From positions 5,208,001-5,272,000 of the forward strand of contig NZ_CP023691.1 of the NCBI RefSeq assembly GCF_008704855.1: a stretch of 64,000 nucleotides of DNA, read 5' to 3'. The translations under genes and the position numbers were made by a program. The notes beneath the pieces were generated by a model. That model worked only from the letters and a program-made list of their open reading frames with translations, was not told where the DNA came from and searched no databases. The stretch's first letter is position 1. The number at the start of each line of letters is the position of its first letter. Source of the stretch: Streptomyces platensis (GTDB taxonomy: Bacteria; Actinomycetota; Actinomycetes; Streptomycetales; Streptomycetaceae). Below, piece by piece: positions 8,864 to 17,808 of the stretch.

Positions 8864-10537
8864 TCAGTGCGTCCCGGCGCCGCCCGGTGCACCGAGTGCG
8901 GTCGGGCTGCTCGTGGTGGTCGGGTCGGGCGCTGCGGCTGCGGCTGCGGCTGTGGCGGTGGCGGTGGCGGTGGCGGTAGCGGGGGTGCCGTCAGGGTCTG
9001 CGTTCAGTTCCGTCCGCAGCTGCTTGCTGAAGCCGAAGAAGTAGGTGGCGAGGAAGCCGACGAGGTAGCCGACGGCCAGGCCCAGGGCGTAGACGACGAG
9101 GGTGGTGGCGAGCGGCTGATTGCCCTTGACCAGGGGGAACAGGGCCCAGCCGGAGGGGCCGATGGCGGTGGAGCCGACGGCGTCGCCGAGTTGGTTGAAG
9201 AGGCCGACGAAGGCGCCACCGGCCGCGCCGCCCAGGCAGGCGGTGATGAACGGGCGGCCCAGGGGGAGCGAGACGCCGTAGATCAGGGGTTCGCCGACGC
9301 CCAGGAAGCCTGCGGGGAGGGCGGACTTGATGGTTCTGCGGATCGAGCGATTGTGGGGCAGGCGGAGGTAGACGGCGATCGCGGCGCCGACCTGGCCCGC
9401 GCCGGCCATGGCGAGGATCGGGAGCAGGACCGTGTAGCCCTGCTGCTCGATGAGGGTGGTGTGCAGCGGGATGAGGGCCTGGTGGAGGCCCAGCATGACG
9501 AGGGGGAGGAAGAGGCCGCCCAGGACGAGGCCGGCGAATGCGCCGCCGTGGGCCAGCAGCCAGTTGGCGCCCGTGCCGATCGCGGTGGCGGCCTCGCCCG
9601 CGACGAACATCAGGCCGAAGAGCGTGACCAGGCCCGTGACCAGGACCGTAACGGTGGGGGTGAGCAGGACGTCCAGCGCCTCGGGGACGGCCTTGCGGCA
9701 CCGCTTCTCCACCTGGACGGCGAGCAGCGCCGCGGCCAGTGCGCCGAGTACCCCGCCCTGGCCGGGGGAGAGGTGCTGGCCGAAGGCGGTGATGTGGGTG
9801 ACGCCGGGGAAGACGATGACGGCGGCGACCGCGCCGCCGAGAATCGGGGTGCCGCCGAATTCCTTGGCGGTGTTGTAGCCGACGAAGACGGCGATGAGGG
9901 ACATGAAGCCGGAGGCCATGGCCGCGAGGGCGGGGACGACGGACGGCAGCTGACCGAGGTTGGTCAGCAGGCCGTTGATGCCGGCGATGATGCCGCAGCC
10001 GATCAGGGCCGGGATCAGCGGGACGAAGATATTGGCGATCCGGCGGAGGAACAGCTTCACGGGGGTGGCGTTCCGCGACTTCTGCCGGGCCTTGAGGGCG
10101 GCACCTTGGGCGGCCAGGTCGTCGGCGGTGGCGGGTGCGTCGGAGGCGGGGGCACCAGCGGTCGTGAGTGGTGTCGGACCCGGGGCCGGGGCCGGGGTCG
10201 GTGCCGGGGGCGCCCCGGCAGGGGCCGTCGTCGGCGTGGGTGCGGCGGCCGCCGCTTCCGCGGCCGGTGGGGTGTCTCGGGACTGTGCCACCAGGTGCTC
10301 GAATTCCGGGGTGACCCGGGCGACCGTCCCGGGGCCCAGCACGATCTGGTACGTGTCGTCCTCGACCACGCCCATGACCGCCGGCAGGGCCCTGAGGGCC
10401 TCGTCCTGGACCAGGGAGCGGTCCTGGATGCCTAGGCGGAGCCGGGTCATGCAGTGGGCGATGGAGGTGAGGTTTCCGGCGCCGCCGACGAGAGGGAGGA
10501 GCGCGGCAGCGATGGCGCGGTTCTTGTCTTCGGGCAT
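8864..10537 (-). CDS. murP: PTS permease IIBC, probable N-acetylmuramic acid transporter
   Basis: A 557-residue sugar phosphotransferase permease of the glucose/sucrose superfamily. The N-terminal IIB domain (about residues 1-90) has the phosphocysteine Cys29 in HCMTRLRL. An Ala/Pro-rich linker follows, then a IIC domain with about ten membrane helices (FVPLIPALIGCGIIAGING... GEPLIYGVSLPL). No IIA domain is present, so a separate EIIA-type protein must phosphorylate it. The C-terminus is a low-complexity Ala-Thr repeat. The substrate is inferred from the upstream murQ in the same direction, since MurP imports MurNAc as its 6-phosphate. Confidence 0.88.
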   Translation of the reverse strand: MPEDKNRAIAAALLPLVGGAGNLTSIAHCMTRLRLGIQDRSLVQDEALRALPAVMGVVEDDTYQIVLGPGTVARVTPEFEHLVAQSRDTPPAAEAAAAAPTPTTAPAGAPPAPTPAPAPGPTPLTTAGAPASDAPATADDLAAQGAALKARQKSRNATPVKLFLRRIANIFVPLIPALIGCGIIAGINGLLTNLGQLPSVVPALAAMASGFMSLIAVFVGYNTAKEFGGTPILGGAVAAVIVFPGVTHITAFGQHLSPGQGGVLGALAAALLAVQVEKRCRKAVPEALDVLLTPTVTVLVTGLVTLFGLMFVAGEAATAIGTGANWLLAHGGAFAGLVLGGLFLPLVMLGLHQALIPLHTTLIEQQGYTVLLPILAMAGAGQVGAAIAVYLRLPHNRSIRRTIKSALPAGFLGVGEPLIYGVSLPLGRPFITACLGGAAGGAFVGLFNQLGDAVGSTAIGPSGWALFPLVKGNQPLATTLVVYALGLAVGYLVGFLATYFFGFSKQLRTELNADPDGTPATATATATATAAAAAAAPDPTTTSSPTALGAPGGAGTH

Positions 10538-10618
10538 GTGCGGTGCCTTGCTGTGCGGACAAGCGAGGGGAGGGAGTCGGAGGCCGTACGGGCCTGACGA
10601 GCGGGCAGTAGTGGGGGC

Positions 10619-11557
10619 TCAGTGGTCCTTGGCGGCCTGGAGTGCGGCGCGGAGGTGGCCGTCGGCGGCGTCGAGGAGGTGGGCGGCGGTGGGGGCGTCG
10701 ACTCCGCCGAGGAGGGTGAGGATGGCGTTCTTCACCTCGCCGTCTGTGCTGCGGAGCGCGGTCTCGATCTCCTGGTCGGAAGCGCCGGTGGCGAGCGCGA
10801 CGATACGGCGCGAGCGGGCCCGCAGCTTCTCGTTGGAGGCGCGGACGTCGACCATCAGATTCCCGTAGGTCTTGCCCAGCCGGATCATGGTGATGGTCGA
10901 GAGCATATTGAGCACCAGCTTCTGGGCGGTGCCCGCCTTGAGCCGGGTGGAGCCGGTCAGCAGCTCGGGGCCGACCACGACCTCGATGCCGTGCTCGGCG
11001 GCCGAGGCCAGCGCCGAATCGGCGTTGCAGGACAGGCCGATGGTCAGCGCGCCCAGGGCGCGGGCATGCTCGACGGCCCCGATCGCATAGGGCGTACGGC
11101 CGGAGGCCGAGATGCCGACGACGGTGTCCAGGTCGGTCAGGCCGATCGCGCTCAGATCCTCGATCGCGAACTTCTTGCTGTCCTCGGCGCCCTCGACGGC
11201 GGTGACCATCGCGGACGGGCCGCCCGCGATCAGCCCGAGCACCTCGGACGGGTCGGTGTTGAAGGTCGGCGGGCACTCACTGGCGTCCAGCACCCCGAGA
11301 CGGCCGGCCGTGCCGGCGCCGGCGTAGATCAACCGGCCGCCGCGGGCCATCCGGGCGGCGGTGGCGTCGATGGCGGCGGCGATCTCCGGGAGCCGCCGGG
11401 CGACGGCGGCGGGGACGGTGGCGTCCTCGTCGTTCATCGTGCGGGCGATGTCCAGGGTGGGGCGGCGGTCGATCTCGGCGAGCTCGGGCCGGTACGCCTC
11501 GGTGGTGAGGGTGTCCAACTGGGCGCGCAGATGGTCGTGGTCGGCGGTGGAGGTCAT
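10619..11557 (-). CDS. murQ: N-acetylmuramic acid 6-phosphate etherase
   Basis: Cleaves the lactyl ether of MurNAc-6-phosphate to GlcNAc-6-phosphate and lactate, letting the cell recycle peptidoglycan sugars. It is a single SIS-domain protein of 312 residues, close to the family length. The substrate loop GAGTAGRLGVLDASECPPTF and the second acidic motif EGAEDS contain the two glutamates (about 94 and 125) expected for catalysis. The C-terminal helical domain (LLDAADGHLRAAL) is intact. ATG at 11557 matches family starts. It is preceded by an RpiR regulator and followed by the IIBC permease on the same strand. Confidence 0.95.
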   Translation of the reverse strand: MTSTADHDHLRAQLDTLTTEAYRPELAEIDRRPTLDIARTMNDEDATVPAAVARRLPEIAAAIDATAARMARGGRLIYAGAGTAGRLGVLDASECPPTFNTDPSEVLGLIAGGPSAMVTAVEGAEDSKKFAIEDLSAIGLTDLDTVVGISASGRTPYAIGAVEHARALGALTIGLSCNADSALASAAEHGIEVVVGPELLTGSTRLKAGTAQKLVLNMLSTITMIRLGKTYGNLMVDVRASNEKLRARSRRIVALATGASDQEIETALRSTDGEVKNAILTLLGGVDAPTAAHLLDAADGHLRAALQAAKDH

Positions 11558-11687
11558 GGCGTGGCGACTCTCTTCGGTCGGGCTCGTGGGGGGCCGTAGT
11601 TTTTCGGCTGCCCCGCCGCCGGTCGCCGTCGTGTCCACCCGGGCCTCCCGTTGGCACGGAGGCCCACAACGGCGCGGCGGTGCGAGG

Positions 11688-12635
11688 TCAGCGCTGGTTG
11701 TTGCGCGGCGAGTGGCGGTGGGCCAGGGCCTCGTACGAGGCGGACAGCGCGGGGGCCGCGGTCTCGTACGTACGCTGCGCGACACCTATGAACAGGCAGT
11801 CCACGACCAGCAGCTGACTCGTCCGGGACGACATCGCGGCCGGGCGCAGCTCGCTCTCGCGGGCCGTGGACGTGGTCAGGATGTGGTCGGCGTAGGAGGC
11901 GATGTCGCCGTCCGGGCGGCCGGTGATGGCGATCGTCGTCGCGCCGTGGTCGAAGGCCACCCGCAGGGGCTCTATGACATCGGTGGTCCGTCCGGAGTGC
12001 GTGATGGCGATGGCGACATCGCCGGTGCGCATCTGCACGGCGTTCGTCACGGCCAGATGCGGGTCCGCGTGCGCATGCGCGATCAGGCCGATGCGCAGCA
12101 GCTTCTGGACGAGGTCCTGGCCGACGAGGTTGGAGGCCCCTATGCCGTACACATCGATACGGCGGGCACCGGCGAGCGCGGCGACGGCGGCTTCGAGCTG
12201 GGTGACGTCCAGCGCGGCGGCCGTGTCGGCCAGGCACTGCTGCTCTTCCTGCGCCAGCTTCGCGACGACATCGACGAGGGAATCATCGACCGCTATGTCC
12301 GCGGTCACCGCGGGCGCGCCGCCGGCCGCCTGCTGCGCGGCGAGCGCCGCGAGCGCGAGGCGCAGATCGCGATAGCCCGGGTAGCCGAGCAGCCGGGAGG
12401 TCCGCACGACGGTGGCCTCGCTGGTGCCCGTGCGCTCCGCGAGGCCGGTGACGGTGAGGGCGGCGCAGCCGGCCGGGTCGCTCGCGACGGTCTCGGCGAC
12501 CCGCTGCATGGAGCGGGTCATCGTCGGCGCGAGGGTGCGGACCTTGGCGGCCAGCGCCGCGGGGACGGGTGGGGCCGGGGCCGGTCGGGTCTCGACGGGC
12601 ACGTCCTTGAAAGTTTCCTTCACGCTACTGCTCAC
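11688..12635 (-). CDS. RpiR-family regulator of MurNAc use
   Basis: A 315-residue repressor with an N-terminal helix-turn-helix (LAERTGTSEATVVRTSRLLGY, about residues 64-84) and a C-terminal SIS sugar-phosphate sensor domain (VYGIGASNLVGQDL... THSGRTTDVIEPL). RpiR proteins usually respond to phosphosugars. Being upstream of murQ and murP on the same strand, it probably senses MurNAc-6-phosphate as MurR does in enteric bacteria. A palindrome four bases upstream of its start suggests autoregulation. The neighbouring gene on the plus strand is divergent. Confidence 0.9.
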   Translation of the reverse strand: MSSSVKETFKDVPVETRPAPAPPVPAALAAKVRTLAPTMTRSMQRVAETVASDPAGCAALTVTGLAERTGTSEATVVRTSRLLGYPGYRDLRLALAALAAQQAAGGAPAVTADIAVDDSLVDVVAKLAQEEQQCLADTAAALDVTQLEAAVAALAGARRIDVYGIGASNLVGQDLVQKLLRIGLIAHAHADPHLAVTNAVQMRTGDVAIAITHSGRTTDVIEPLRVAFDHGATTIAITGRPDGDIASYADHILTTSTARESELRPAAMSSRTSQLLVVDCLFIGVAQRTYETAAPALSASYEALAHRHSPRNNQR

Positions 12636-12638
12636 GCT

Positions 12639-12653
12639 TGAAAAGTAATTTCA
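12639..12653. promoter_or_regulatory. RpiR-type palindromic operator candidate
   Basis: TGAAAAGTAATTTCA, a TGAAA-N5-TTTCA palindrome, lies four bases upstream of the regulator start. A weaker related sequence (TGAAAGTTTCCTTCA) overlaps its first codons at 12608-12622. AT-rich sequence of this kind stands out in such GC-rich DNA. TGAAA/TTTCA palindromes are typical of RpiR operators. Confidence 0.5.
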
Positions 12654-12766
12654 TCGACCGCTCGGCGTCAATACCCTCTGTGAGTGCTGTGGACAGAGCG
12701 GAGAGGCCGCGGCGGGGCTGTGGACAACTCCGCTCGGCGGTCGGCGGCCGGGAGACAATGGGGGGC

Positions 12767-13129
12767 ATGGAGATGGAACAGGCATTGCACGCCGCGCGGG
12801 CGCTGGTGCTCGCCGACCTGATGGCGGACAAGGTGGCCGACGCCGACATCGTCTCGCTCGTGGAGGATGCGGTCGTCCACCGCCGGTGGTGGGTGGAGCA
12901 ATGGCCTGAAGGCGCGGCATTCGTCGCAGGACTCATAGCGCAGGACGTCCAGGACGCCCTCCTGGACCGCTACGGCCGCTGGCCGCTGTGCCCCGTGTGC
13001 ACGGAGTCGGGGGATCCCCATGCGCTCGATGTCGAACCGGAGTTGGGCACCGATCCGCACTGGGTCTGCCCCAAGACAGCTGTCGCGGTGGCCCGGGTCG
13101 GCCGGCTCGGCACCCCGATGGAAGGCTGA
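12767..13129 (+). CDS. hypothetical protein with CPVC motif
   Basis: A 120-residue cytoplasmic protein of no recognised family. The first half is helical and acidic, and the second half has LCPVCTESG and WVCPKT, which could form a metal-binding knuckle. Three close ATGs (12758, 12767, 12773) are possible. 12767 was chosen as a compromise with the GGGAG at 12750, since 12758 would sit only three bases from it. It is divergent from the RpiR gene and followed by a DUF4031 gene. Confidence 0.7.
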   Translation: MEMEQALHAARALVLADLMADKVADADIVSLVEDAVVHRRWWVEQWPEGAAFVAGLIAQDVQDALLDRYGRWPLCPVCTESGDPHALDVEPELGTDPHWVCPKTAVAVARVGRLGTPMEG

Positions 13130-13180
13130 GGTGGTTGATGGTGCGGCGGGCTGACGTGGCGATCCGGCCGGAGCGCTGAG

Positions 13181-13474
13181 GTGGCGATCTATATCGATCC
13201 GCCCACCTGGCCGGGCCACGGGCGGATGTGGTCGCATCTGGTCAGCGACCACTCCTTCGACGAACTGCACGCCTTCGCGGCGCGGCTCGGCGCGCCCCGG
13301 CGGGCGTTCGAACGCGACCACTACGACCTGCCGGCGGAGCGGTACGGCGACGCGGTGCGCGCCGGGGCCCTGGAGATCGGCTCCAAGGAACTGGTGCGCC
13401 GGCTGACCGCGGCCGGTCTGCGCCGCCCCAAGCACCGGCCGGCACCCCGTACGGCCCGCCGCGGCGCGTCGTAG
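13181..13474 (+). CDS. DUF4031 domain protein
   Basis: A 97-residue protein with the compact DUF4031 layout: MAIYIDPPTWPGHGRMWSHL at the start, then HLVSDHSFDELHAFA and RDHYDLPAERYG. It is basic at the C-terminus. The conserved aromatic, His and Asp residues suggest a nucleic-acid or metal role, but the family has no proven function. The start is a GTG. It lies 51 bases after the preceding hypothetical gene and is probably in the same transcript. Confidence 0.8.
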   Translation: MAIYIDPPTWPGHGRMWSHLVSDHSFDELHAFAARLGAPRRAFERDHYDLPAERYGDAVRAGALEIGSKELVRRLTAAGLRRPKHRPAPRTARRGAS

Positions 13475-13540
13475 CGACGGCGCGGCGGCGGTCCCCCGCA
13501 CGATGGGCCTGACCGTGCGCCGCACCGAAAGGGGACAGCT

Positions 13541-14080
13541 ATGTCAGCCAGCGAAGGCGGACAACCGGCCACCGACCTCGACCCGAACTACAGCAGCGCG
13601 GACGCCACGGCGACCGCCTGGCCCGCGGCCGTCGGCGGAATGACCGAGGCCGAGATCTTCTGGCTCACCACCGTCCGGCCCGACGGCCGCCCGCATGTCA
13701 CCCCGCTGCTCGCCGTCTGGTCGGACGATGCGCTGCACTTCTGCACCGGCCCCGAGGAACGCAAGGCCAAGAACCTCGCCACCAACGCGCACTGTGTGCT
13801 GACGACCTCGACGGCCGGCGGCAACGACCTGCACGCCGGGCTCGATGTGGTCGTCGAGGGCGAGGCGGTGCCGGTGCGCGACGAGCCCACGCTGCGCCGG
13901 CTGGCCGATCTGTACGGCGAGAAGTACGGCAGCGACTGGCACTTCGACGTCCGCGACGGCGCGTTCTACGGGGAGGGCAACCGGGCCGTGGTCTTCCGGG
14001 TCGAGCCGGTCACGGCCTTCGGGTTCGGCCGGGGCGAGACCTACAGCCAGACGCGGTGGACCTTCGACGGCGGGGCCTGA
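13541..14080 (+). CDS. pyridoxamine-phosphate-oxidase-fold protein
   Basis: A 179-residue flavin/F420-type split-barrel protein. The motif FWLTTVRPDGRPHVTPLLAVW followed by ALHFCTGPEERKAKNL is the usual cofactor-side signature of the superfamily. The C-terminal part (GNRAVVFRVEPVTAFGFGRGE) also fits. Whether it uses FMN, F420 or heme cannot be told from the sequence, and the substrate is unknown. A GAAAGGGGA ribosome site precedes the ATG. It is convergent with the MFS pump downstream. Confidence 0.85.
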   Translation: MSASEGGQPATDLDPNYSSADATATAWPAAVGGMTEAEIFWLTTVRPDGRPHVTPLLAVWSDDALHFCTGPEERKAKNLATNAHCVLTTSTAGGNDLHAGLDVVVEGEAVPVRDEPTLRRLADLYGEKYGSDWHFDVRDGAFYGEGNRAVVFRVEPVTAFGFGRGETYSQTRWTFDGGA

Positions 14081-14110
14081 ACAACCGGGCGCGGCGCCCT
14101 CCCACGAGGT

Positions 14111-15403
14111 TCAGCGGTGCCCCGCCGCCCCCGTTGCCTTGGCGGAATCCACCGGCTGCGCTGCTGCTGTCACCTGCGTAGTGGGCGTGGCGGCGGCCGA
14201 CGAGGCGATCAGCCGGGACTGGTTCGTCGCGCGGTGCAGCCGGAACGCGAAGGCCGTGGTGACCACGGCCCCCGCCGCCAGCGCGGCGCCGGTCCAGGCC
14301 ACGGACGGGTAGCCCCAGCCCGCGCCGATGGCCAGCCCGCCGAGCCAGGGGCCGAGGGTGTTGCCGATGTTGAACGCGGCGGTGGTGGTCGCGCCGGCCA
14401 GCGTCGGCGCGGCGTTCGCCACGTTGAACATCCGGGCGTTGAGCGCCGGGGCCGTGGTGAACGCGGTCACCCCGAGCATCAGGGAGAGCGCGACGGCGGC
14501 GACCGGGCTGTGCGCGGTCAGCGCCAGGACGGCCAGCACGGCGGTGGACGCGGCGATGCCGCCGAACAGCGTCCCGAAGAGGTGTGCGTCGGCGATCCGG
14601 CCGCCGATGAACGTACCCGTCAGCGCGCCGACGCCGAAGAGGGCGAGCACCGTCGGCACCCAGCTCTCGGCGAGGCCGGCGGTGTCGGTCAGCAGCGGCG
14701 AGAGGTACGAGAAGAGCGCGAAGACCGCGGCGCCGTTCAGGGCCGTCGCGGTCAGGGCCAGCCACACCTGCTTGTCCTTGTAGATGGTCAGCTCACGGCG
14801 CAGCTGCGGGCGGTCCTCGCCGGTGGGCACGGCCGTCCGCGGCACCAGCGCGATCACACCGAGCAGGCCGATCGCGGCCAGACCGGCCACGGCCCAGAAG
14901 GCGGCGCGCCAGCCGGCGTGCTGGCCGAGCAGTGCGCCTGCCGGGACGCCGGCAATGTTGGCGATGCTCAGGCCGCCGACCATCACGGCCATCGCGCGGG
15001 CCCGCGCGGTCACCGGCACCAGTGAGACCGCTACCGCTGCGCCGACCGCCCAGAAGCCGGCGCAGGCCAGGGCACTCAGGATGCGCGAGACGAACAGCAC
15101 GCCGTAAGAGGGGGCCAGCGCGCCCGCCACCTGGCCGAGGCCGAACACCGCGAGCAGCGCGATCAGTGTCGTCCGCCGTGGGAGCCGCAGCGTTGCGGCG
15201 GCCAGAACCGGGGCGCCGACCACCATGCCGACCGCGAAGGCGGAGACCAGCAGCCCGGCCTGCGGAATGGAGACATCCAGGTCGCGGGCCAGTGGCTGGA
15301 GGATGCCGGACAGCATGAACTCGGACGTACCGAGCGCAAAGACGGACAGGCCGAGGACGTACACGGCAATGGGCAGGCGGGCGCGGTCGGGATGAGCGGG
15401 CAT
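14111..15403 (-). CDS. MFS drug efflux transporter (Cmx/CmlR-like)
   Basis: A 430-residue major facilitator with 12 predicted helices. The opening segment (YVLGLSVFALGTSEFMLSGIL) and the loop motif LRLPRRTT match the DHA1 subgroup that includes actinobacterial chloramphenicol exporters. The fifth helix has the antiporter-type GGLSIANIAGVPAGALLGQ. The true substrate is unknown. There is no adjacent regulator. Repeat-rich intergenic DNA lies upstream of its start. Confidence 0.88.
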   Translation of the reverse strand: MPAHPDRARLPIAVYVLGLSVFALGTSEFMLSGILQPLARDLDVSIPQAGLLVSAFAVGMVVGAPVLAAATLRLPRRTTLIALLAVFGLGQVAGALAPSYGVLFVSRILSALACAGFWAVGAAVAVSLVPVTARARAMAVMVGGLSIANIAGVPAGALLGQHAGWRAAFWAVAGLAAIGLLGVIALVPRTAVPTGEDRPQLRRELTIYKDKQVWLALTATALNGAAVFALFSYLSPLLTDTAGLAESWVPTVLALFGVGALTGTFIGGRIADAHLFGTLFGGIAASTAVLAVLALTAHSPVAAVALSLMLGVTAFTTAPALNARMFNVANAAPTLAGATTTAAFNIGNTLGPWLGGLAIGAGWGYPSVAWTGAALAAGAVVTTAFAFRLHRATNQSRLIASSAAATPTTQVTAAAQPVDSAKATGAAGHR

Positions 15404-15564
15404 GTCAGCTACTAACAGCGGTAGGACGCCTTACATTCCCGTCTCGGCGGGGTCTTTGTACGGCGTTGCCGGTGGCTGCGGGCGCGCGGTGTTGGTGGCT
15501 GGGGTGGGTGCGGGTTGCCGTGGGCTGGCCGCCGGTTCGCCTACGGCTTGTGGGTGGTGGGGTC

Positions 15565-15674
15565 GGAGGGGACGCCCGGTAAGCCGTCCTCGGCGCGGGC
15601 GACGCGGGTCCCAGAGGTTGGAAGCCCCGTTGTTCGCTCCGGGTCCTGCGGGCGGCTCACCGGGCATCCCCTCC
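15565..15674 (+). repeat. palindromic interspersed element, copy 1
   Basis: A 110-bp unit bounded by 22-base inverted arms (15565-15586 and 15653-15674, 20 of 22 pairing). The interior contains TCCTCGGCGCGGGCGACG and GTTCGCTCCGGGTCCTGCG. Copy 2 repeats this in reverse orientation with different but still self-complementary arms, so arm pairing rather than arm sequence is kept. Confidence 0.75.
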
Positions 15675-15833
15675 GCCCTCCGTCTGTGCGCGGCTGTCCC
15701 GCCGTACCGATGACCGTTACGGCAAGGCAGCGGGACCTCTTGGCAGGCACCTGGTCCCCGCAGCTTGGGCGCGGGCCGAGGCGGGCCGTAAGGCGCGGTG
15801 CCACCGTCCGGCAGTCGGCAACGGGGGACGGTC

Positions 15834-15941
15834 GGAGGGGATGTACCGGGGCCCGCCCGCAGGACCGGAGCAAACACCGGGGCAATCAACCCATGGACCC
15901 GCGTCGCCCGCGCCGAGGACGGGTCGCGGTGCGTCCCCTCC
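15834..15941 (-). repeat. palindromic interspersed element, copy 2
   Basis: A 108-bp unit whose reverse complement aligns with copy 1 along its length. The ends GGAGGGGA...TCCCCTCC and the interior are shared. The inner arm segments differ from copy 1 yet still largely pair with each other. It encodes no protein. Confidence 0.75.
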
Positions 15942-16024
15942 GGCCCCCGCGGCAACCACAGACCCCGCAACGGCGCCAGCCCAGACGCACCCGCACCGAA
16001 AGCACATGACGGATCGGCCGCGCC

Positions 16025-16071
16025 ACGCAGGGGCGCGGGGAACTGCGCGCCCAGCCCCAACGCACCCGCAG
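16025..16071. repeat. GC-rich repeat of the type dispersed in Streptomyces
   Basis: Contains GGGGCGCGGGGAACTGCGCG followed by CCAGCCCC. From general knowledge, near-identical sequences recur in intergenic regions of many Streptomyces genomes. Only one copy is seen in this window, so the repeat status rests on that knowledge. Confidence 0.45.
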
Positions 16072-16101
16072 ACACACACGAGCCCCCAAGGCCCAAGCCC
16101 C

Positions 16102-16794
16102 CTACGCCCCCCGCAACAAATCCAGCTCCGTAGCGAGGTTGCGGCGAGCAGTGTGTTCCCAGAGGTCGTACCCGCGCGGGGTGCGGAAGAGGCGGGGCAG
16201 GGAGAGGAGTTGGGTCAGAACGGCGGAACGCCCGGCCGTGAAGTCGGGGTCGGGAACGAAGGCGTACTCGTCGCGGACCGCAGCGGCGTAGGCGGCGTAC
16301 TGGTCGGGGGCCCCGGCGAGCACCGCGAGATCCGCGTCGCAGAGCACCTCGCCGTCGGGGTCGTCGGGCGCCGGGTCATGGGTGACGGTGAGCCGCACCA
16401 GCCGGGCGACCTCGGCCGTGCGGGCCGCGCCGATGCCCAGTTCGGGCAGCGCGCGCTCGGCGAGGGCCGCGCTGCGCTCCTCGTTCTCGGAGCGGTCCGG
16501 GCGGTAGACCGCGTCGTGGAACCAGGCCGCCAACTGGACGGTGGGCAAGTCATCCGCGTGCTCGGCCAGTTCGTCGATGCGCAGCAGGACCGCGGCCAGA
16601 TGGTCGACGGTGTGGTAGCGGCGCTGCGGTTCGCGCCAACGGGACAGGAGGTTGTCCGCGTACGGGGCCGGGTCGGGGGCCGTGGGGTTCTTGGTGCCGC
16701 GGGCCGCGGTGACGGTGTCGGCCCAGCGCTGCCGCAGCTCCGGCGCCGGGTCGGTGGTGTCTGCCGTACGGGGCACGGGGTTCATGCCAGCCAT
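16102..16794 (-). CDS. HD-domain metal-dependent phosphohydrolase-like protein
   Basis: A 230-residue cytoplasmic protein. The pattern YHTVDHLAAVL, WFHDAVYRPDRSENEERSA and the later CDADLAVLA supplies the His, His-Asp and Asp metal ligands of the HD superfamily. This subgroup (often annotated as predicted metal-dependent HD phosphohydrolase) has no firmly known substrate. ATG at 16794 follows a GAGG site; ATG at 16785 is also possible. It is divergent from cutC. Confidence 0.85.
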   Translation of the reverse strand: MAGMNPVPRTADTTDPAPELRQRWADTVTAARGTKNPTAPDPAPYADNLLSRWREPQRRYHTVDHLAAVLLRIDELAEHADDLPTVQLAAWFHDAVYRPDRSENEERSAALAERALPELGIGAARTAEVARLVRLTVTHDPAPDDPDGEVLCDADLAVLAGAPDQYAAYAAAVRDEYAFVPDPDFTAGRSAVLTQLLSLPRLFRTPRGYDLWEHTARRNLATELDLLRGA

Positions 16795-17085
16795 TGTGCC
16801 TCGCACCCGGCGGAATCCGGGGCGGAGGGTGAGGCCCGGTCAGGTTTGCGGACGGCCCAGGCGAGAGCAGGAGGGGGCGGCGATCGTCCAGGGGCTTCAG
16901 GCGGCCGGAGCGGCCGGCGGCCGCCGGGCGGTCGTGCGGGTGGCGGCGTGGGTAAGGCGTATGGGCGGTTTCCGGGCGTGCCGGTGAAGGGCTGGTGTCG
17001 GGACGGCCGGGTGGCCCGTACGCTGGGATATTGGACTAGACCTGTCATGGGGTCCGTCCCGTCATGTCGTCAGCGGAGGATTCAT

Positions 17086-17808
17086 ATGAGCAAGCGCGCG
17101 CTGCTGGAGGTGATCGCGCTCGGCCCGCAGGACGCGGTCGCCGCCGAGGCCGGCGGGGCCGACCGGCTGGAGCTGGTGACGGACATGGCGGCCGACGGGC
17201 TCACCCCGCCGCGGGCCACGTTCGCGGCGATCCGGGCGGCCGTCGGCCTTCCGCTACGGGTGATGCTGCGGGCCGCCGACGGCTTCGCGGCGGGCGACGT
17301 GGCGGCGCTGTGCGAGGAGGCCGCGGCGCTGCGGGCGGAGGGTGCCGAGGAGTTCGTCCTCGGATTTCTCACGCCGGACGGGCGGCCGGATCTGGCGGCG
17401 GTGACGGCGCTGGCCGAGGTGATCGACGGCTGCCGGTGGACCTTCCACCGGGCCATCGACCGGGCCGCCGACCGGGACGCGCTGCGCAGGGAGCTGGCCG
17501 GGGCGGCCGGAGCCGCGGGGCTCGACACCTATCTGACGGCCGGGTCCGCGGAGGGCGTCGACCGGGGGCTGCCGACGCTGCTGGCCGAGCAGGCGCGTAC
17601 GGCGGCGGGCGAGCCCGGCTACGCGCCGCGGATCCTGGTGGGCGGCGGACTCGGGCTCGGCCATCTGCCGGCGTTGCGGGCGGCCGGTCTCGACGCGTTC
17701 CACATCGGGGGCGCCGCCCGCCCCGCCGGCTGGTCGGCCCCGGTGGAGGCGGCGGCGGTACGGGAGTGGCGCGAGGCACTGGATCTGCCCGTCGCCCAGC
17801 GCGTCTGA
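17086..17808 (+). CDS. cutC: CutC-family copper homeostasis protein
   Basis: A 240-residue TIM-barrel protein. The start LLEVIALGPQDAVAAEAGGADRLELVTDMAADGLTPP, the central FVLGFLTPDGRPDL and the WTFHRAIDR and GLDAFHIGG segments are diagnostic for CutC. The family is linked to copper handling, but its biochemical activity is not settled. GGAGGA lies five bases before the ATG. It has no metal-related neighbours, and a short repeat tract follows. Confidence 0.93.
   Translation: MSKRALLEVIALGPQDAVAAEAGGADRLELVTDMAADGLTPPRATFAAIRAAVGLPLRVMLRAADGFAAGDVAALCEEAAALRAEGAEEFVLGFLTPDGRPDLAAVTALAEVIDGCRWTFHRAIDRAADRDALRRELAGAAGAAGLDTYLTAGSAEGVDRGLPTLLAEQARTAAGEPGYAPRILVGGGLGLGHLPALRAAGLDAFHIGGAARPAGWSAPVEAAAVREWREALDLPVAQRV

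Larger units (their letters stand above)
15404..16101. other. 698-bp intergenic region full of repeats
   Basis: No gene is supported here. The region holds two opposed copies of a roughly 109-bp palindromic element (15565-15674 and 15834-15941) and a third dispersed-looking repeat near 16025. The long open frames on both strands are products of high GC and have no ribosome sites or recognisable proteins. Confidence 0.7.

Noticed and set aside
8991..11276. 761-codon Arg/Pro-rich open frame
   Set aside because: Out-of-frame shadow of murQ and the PTS permease on the same strand.
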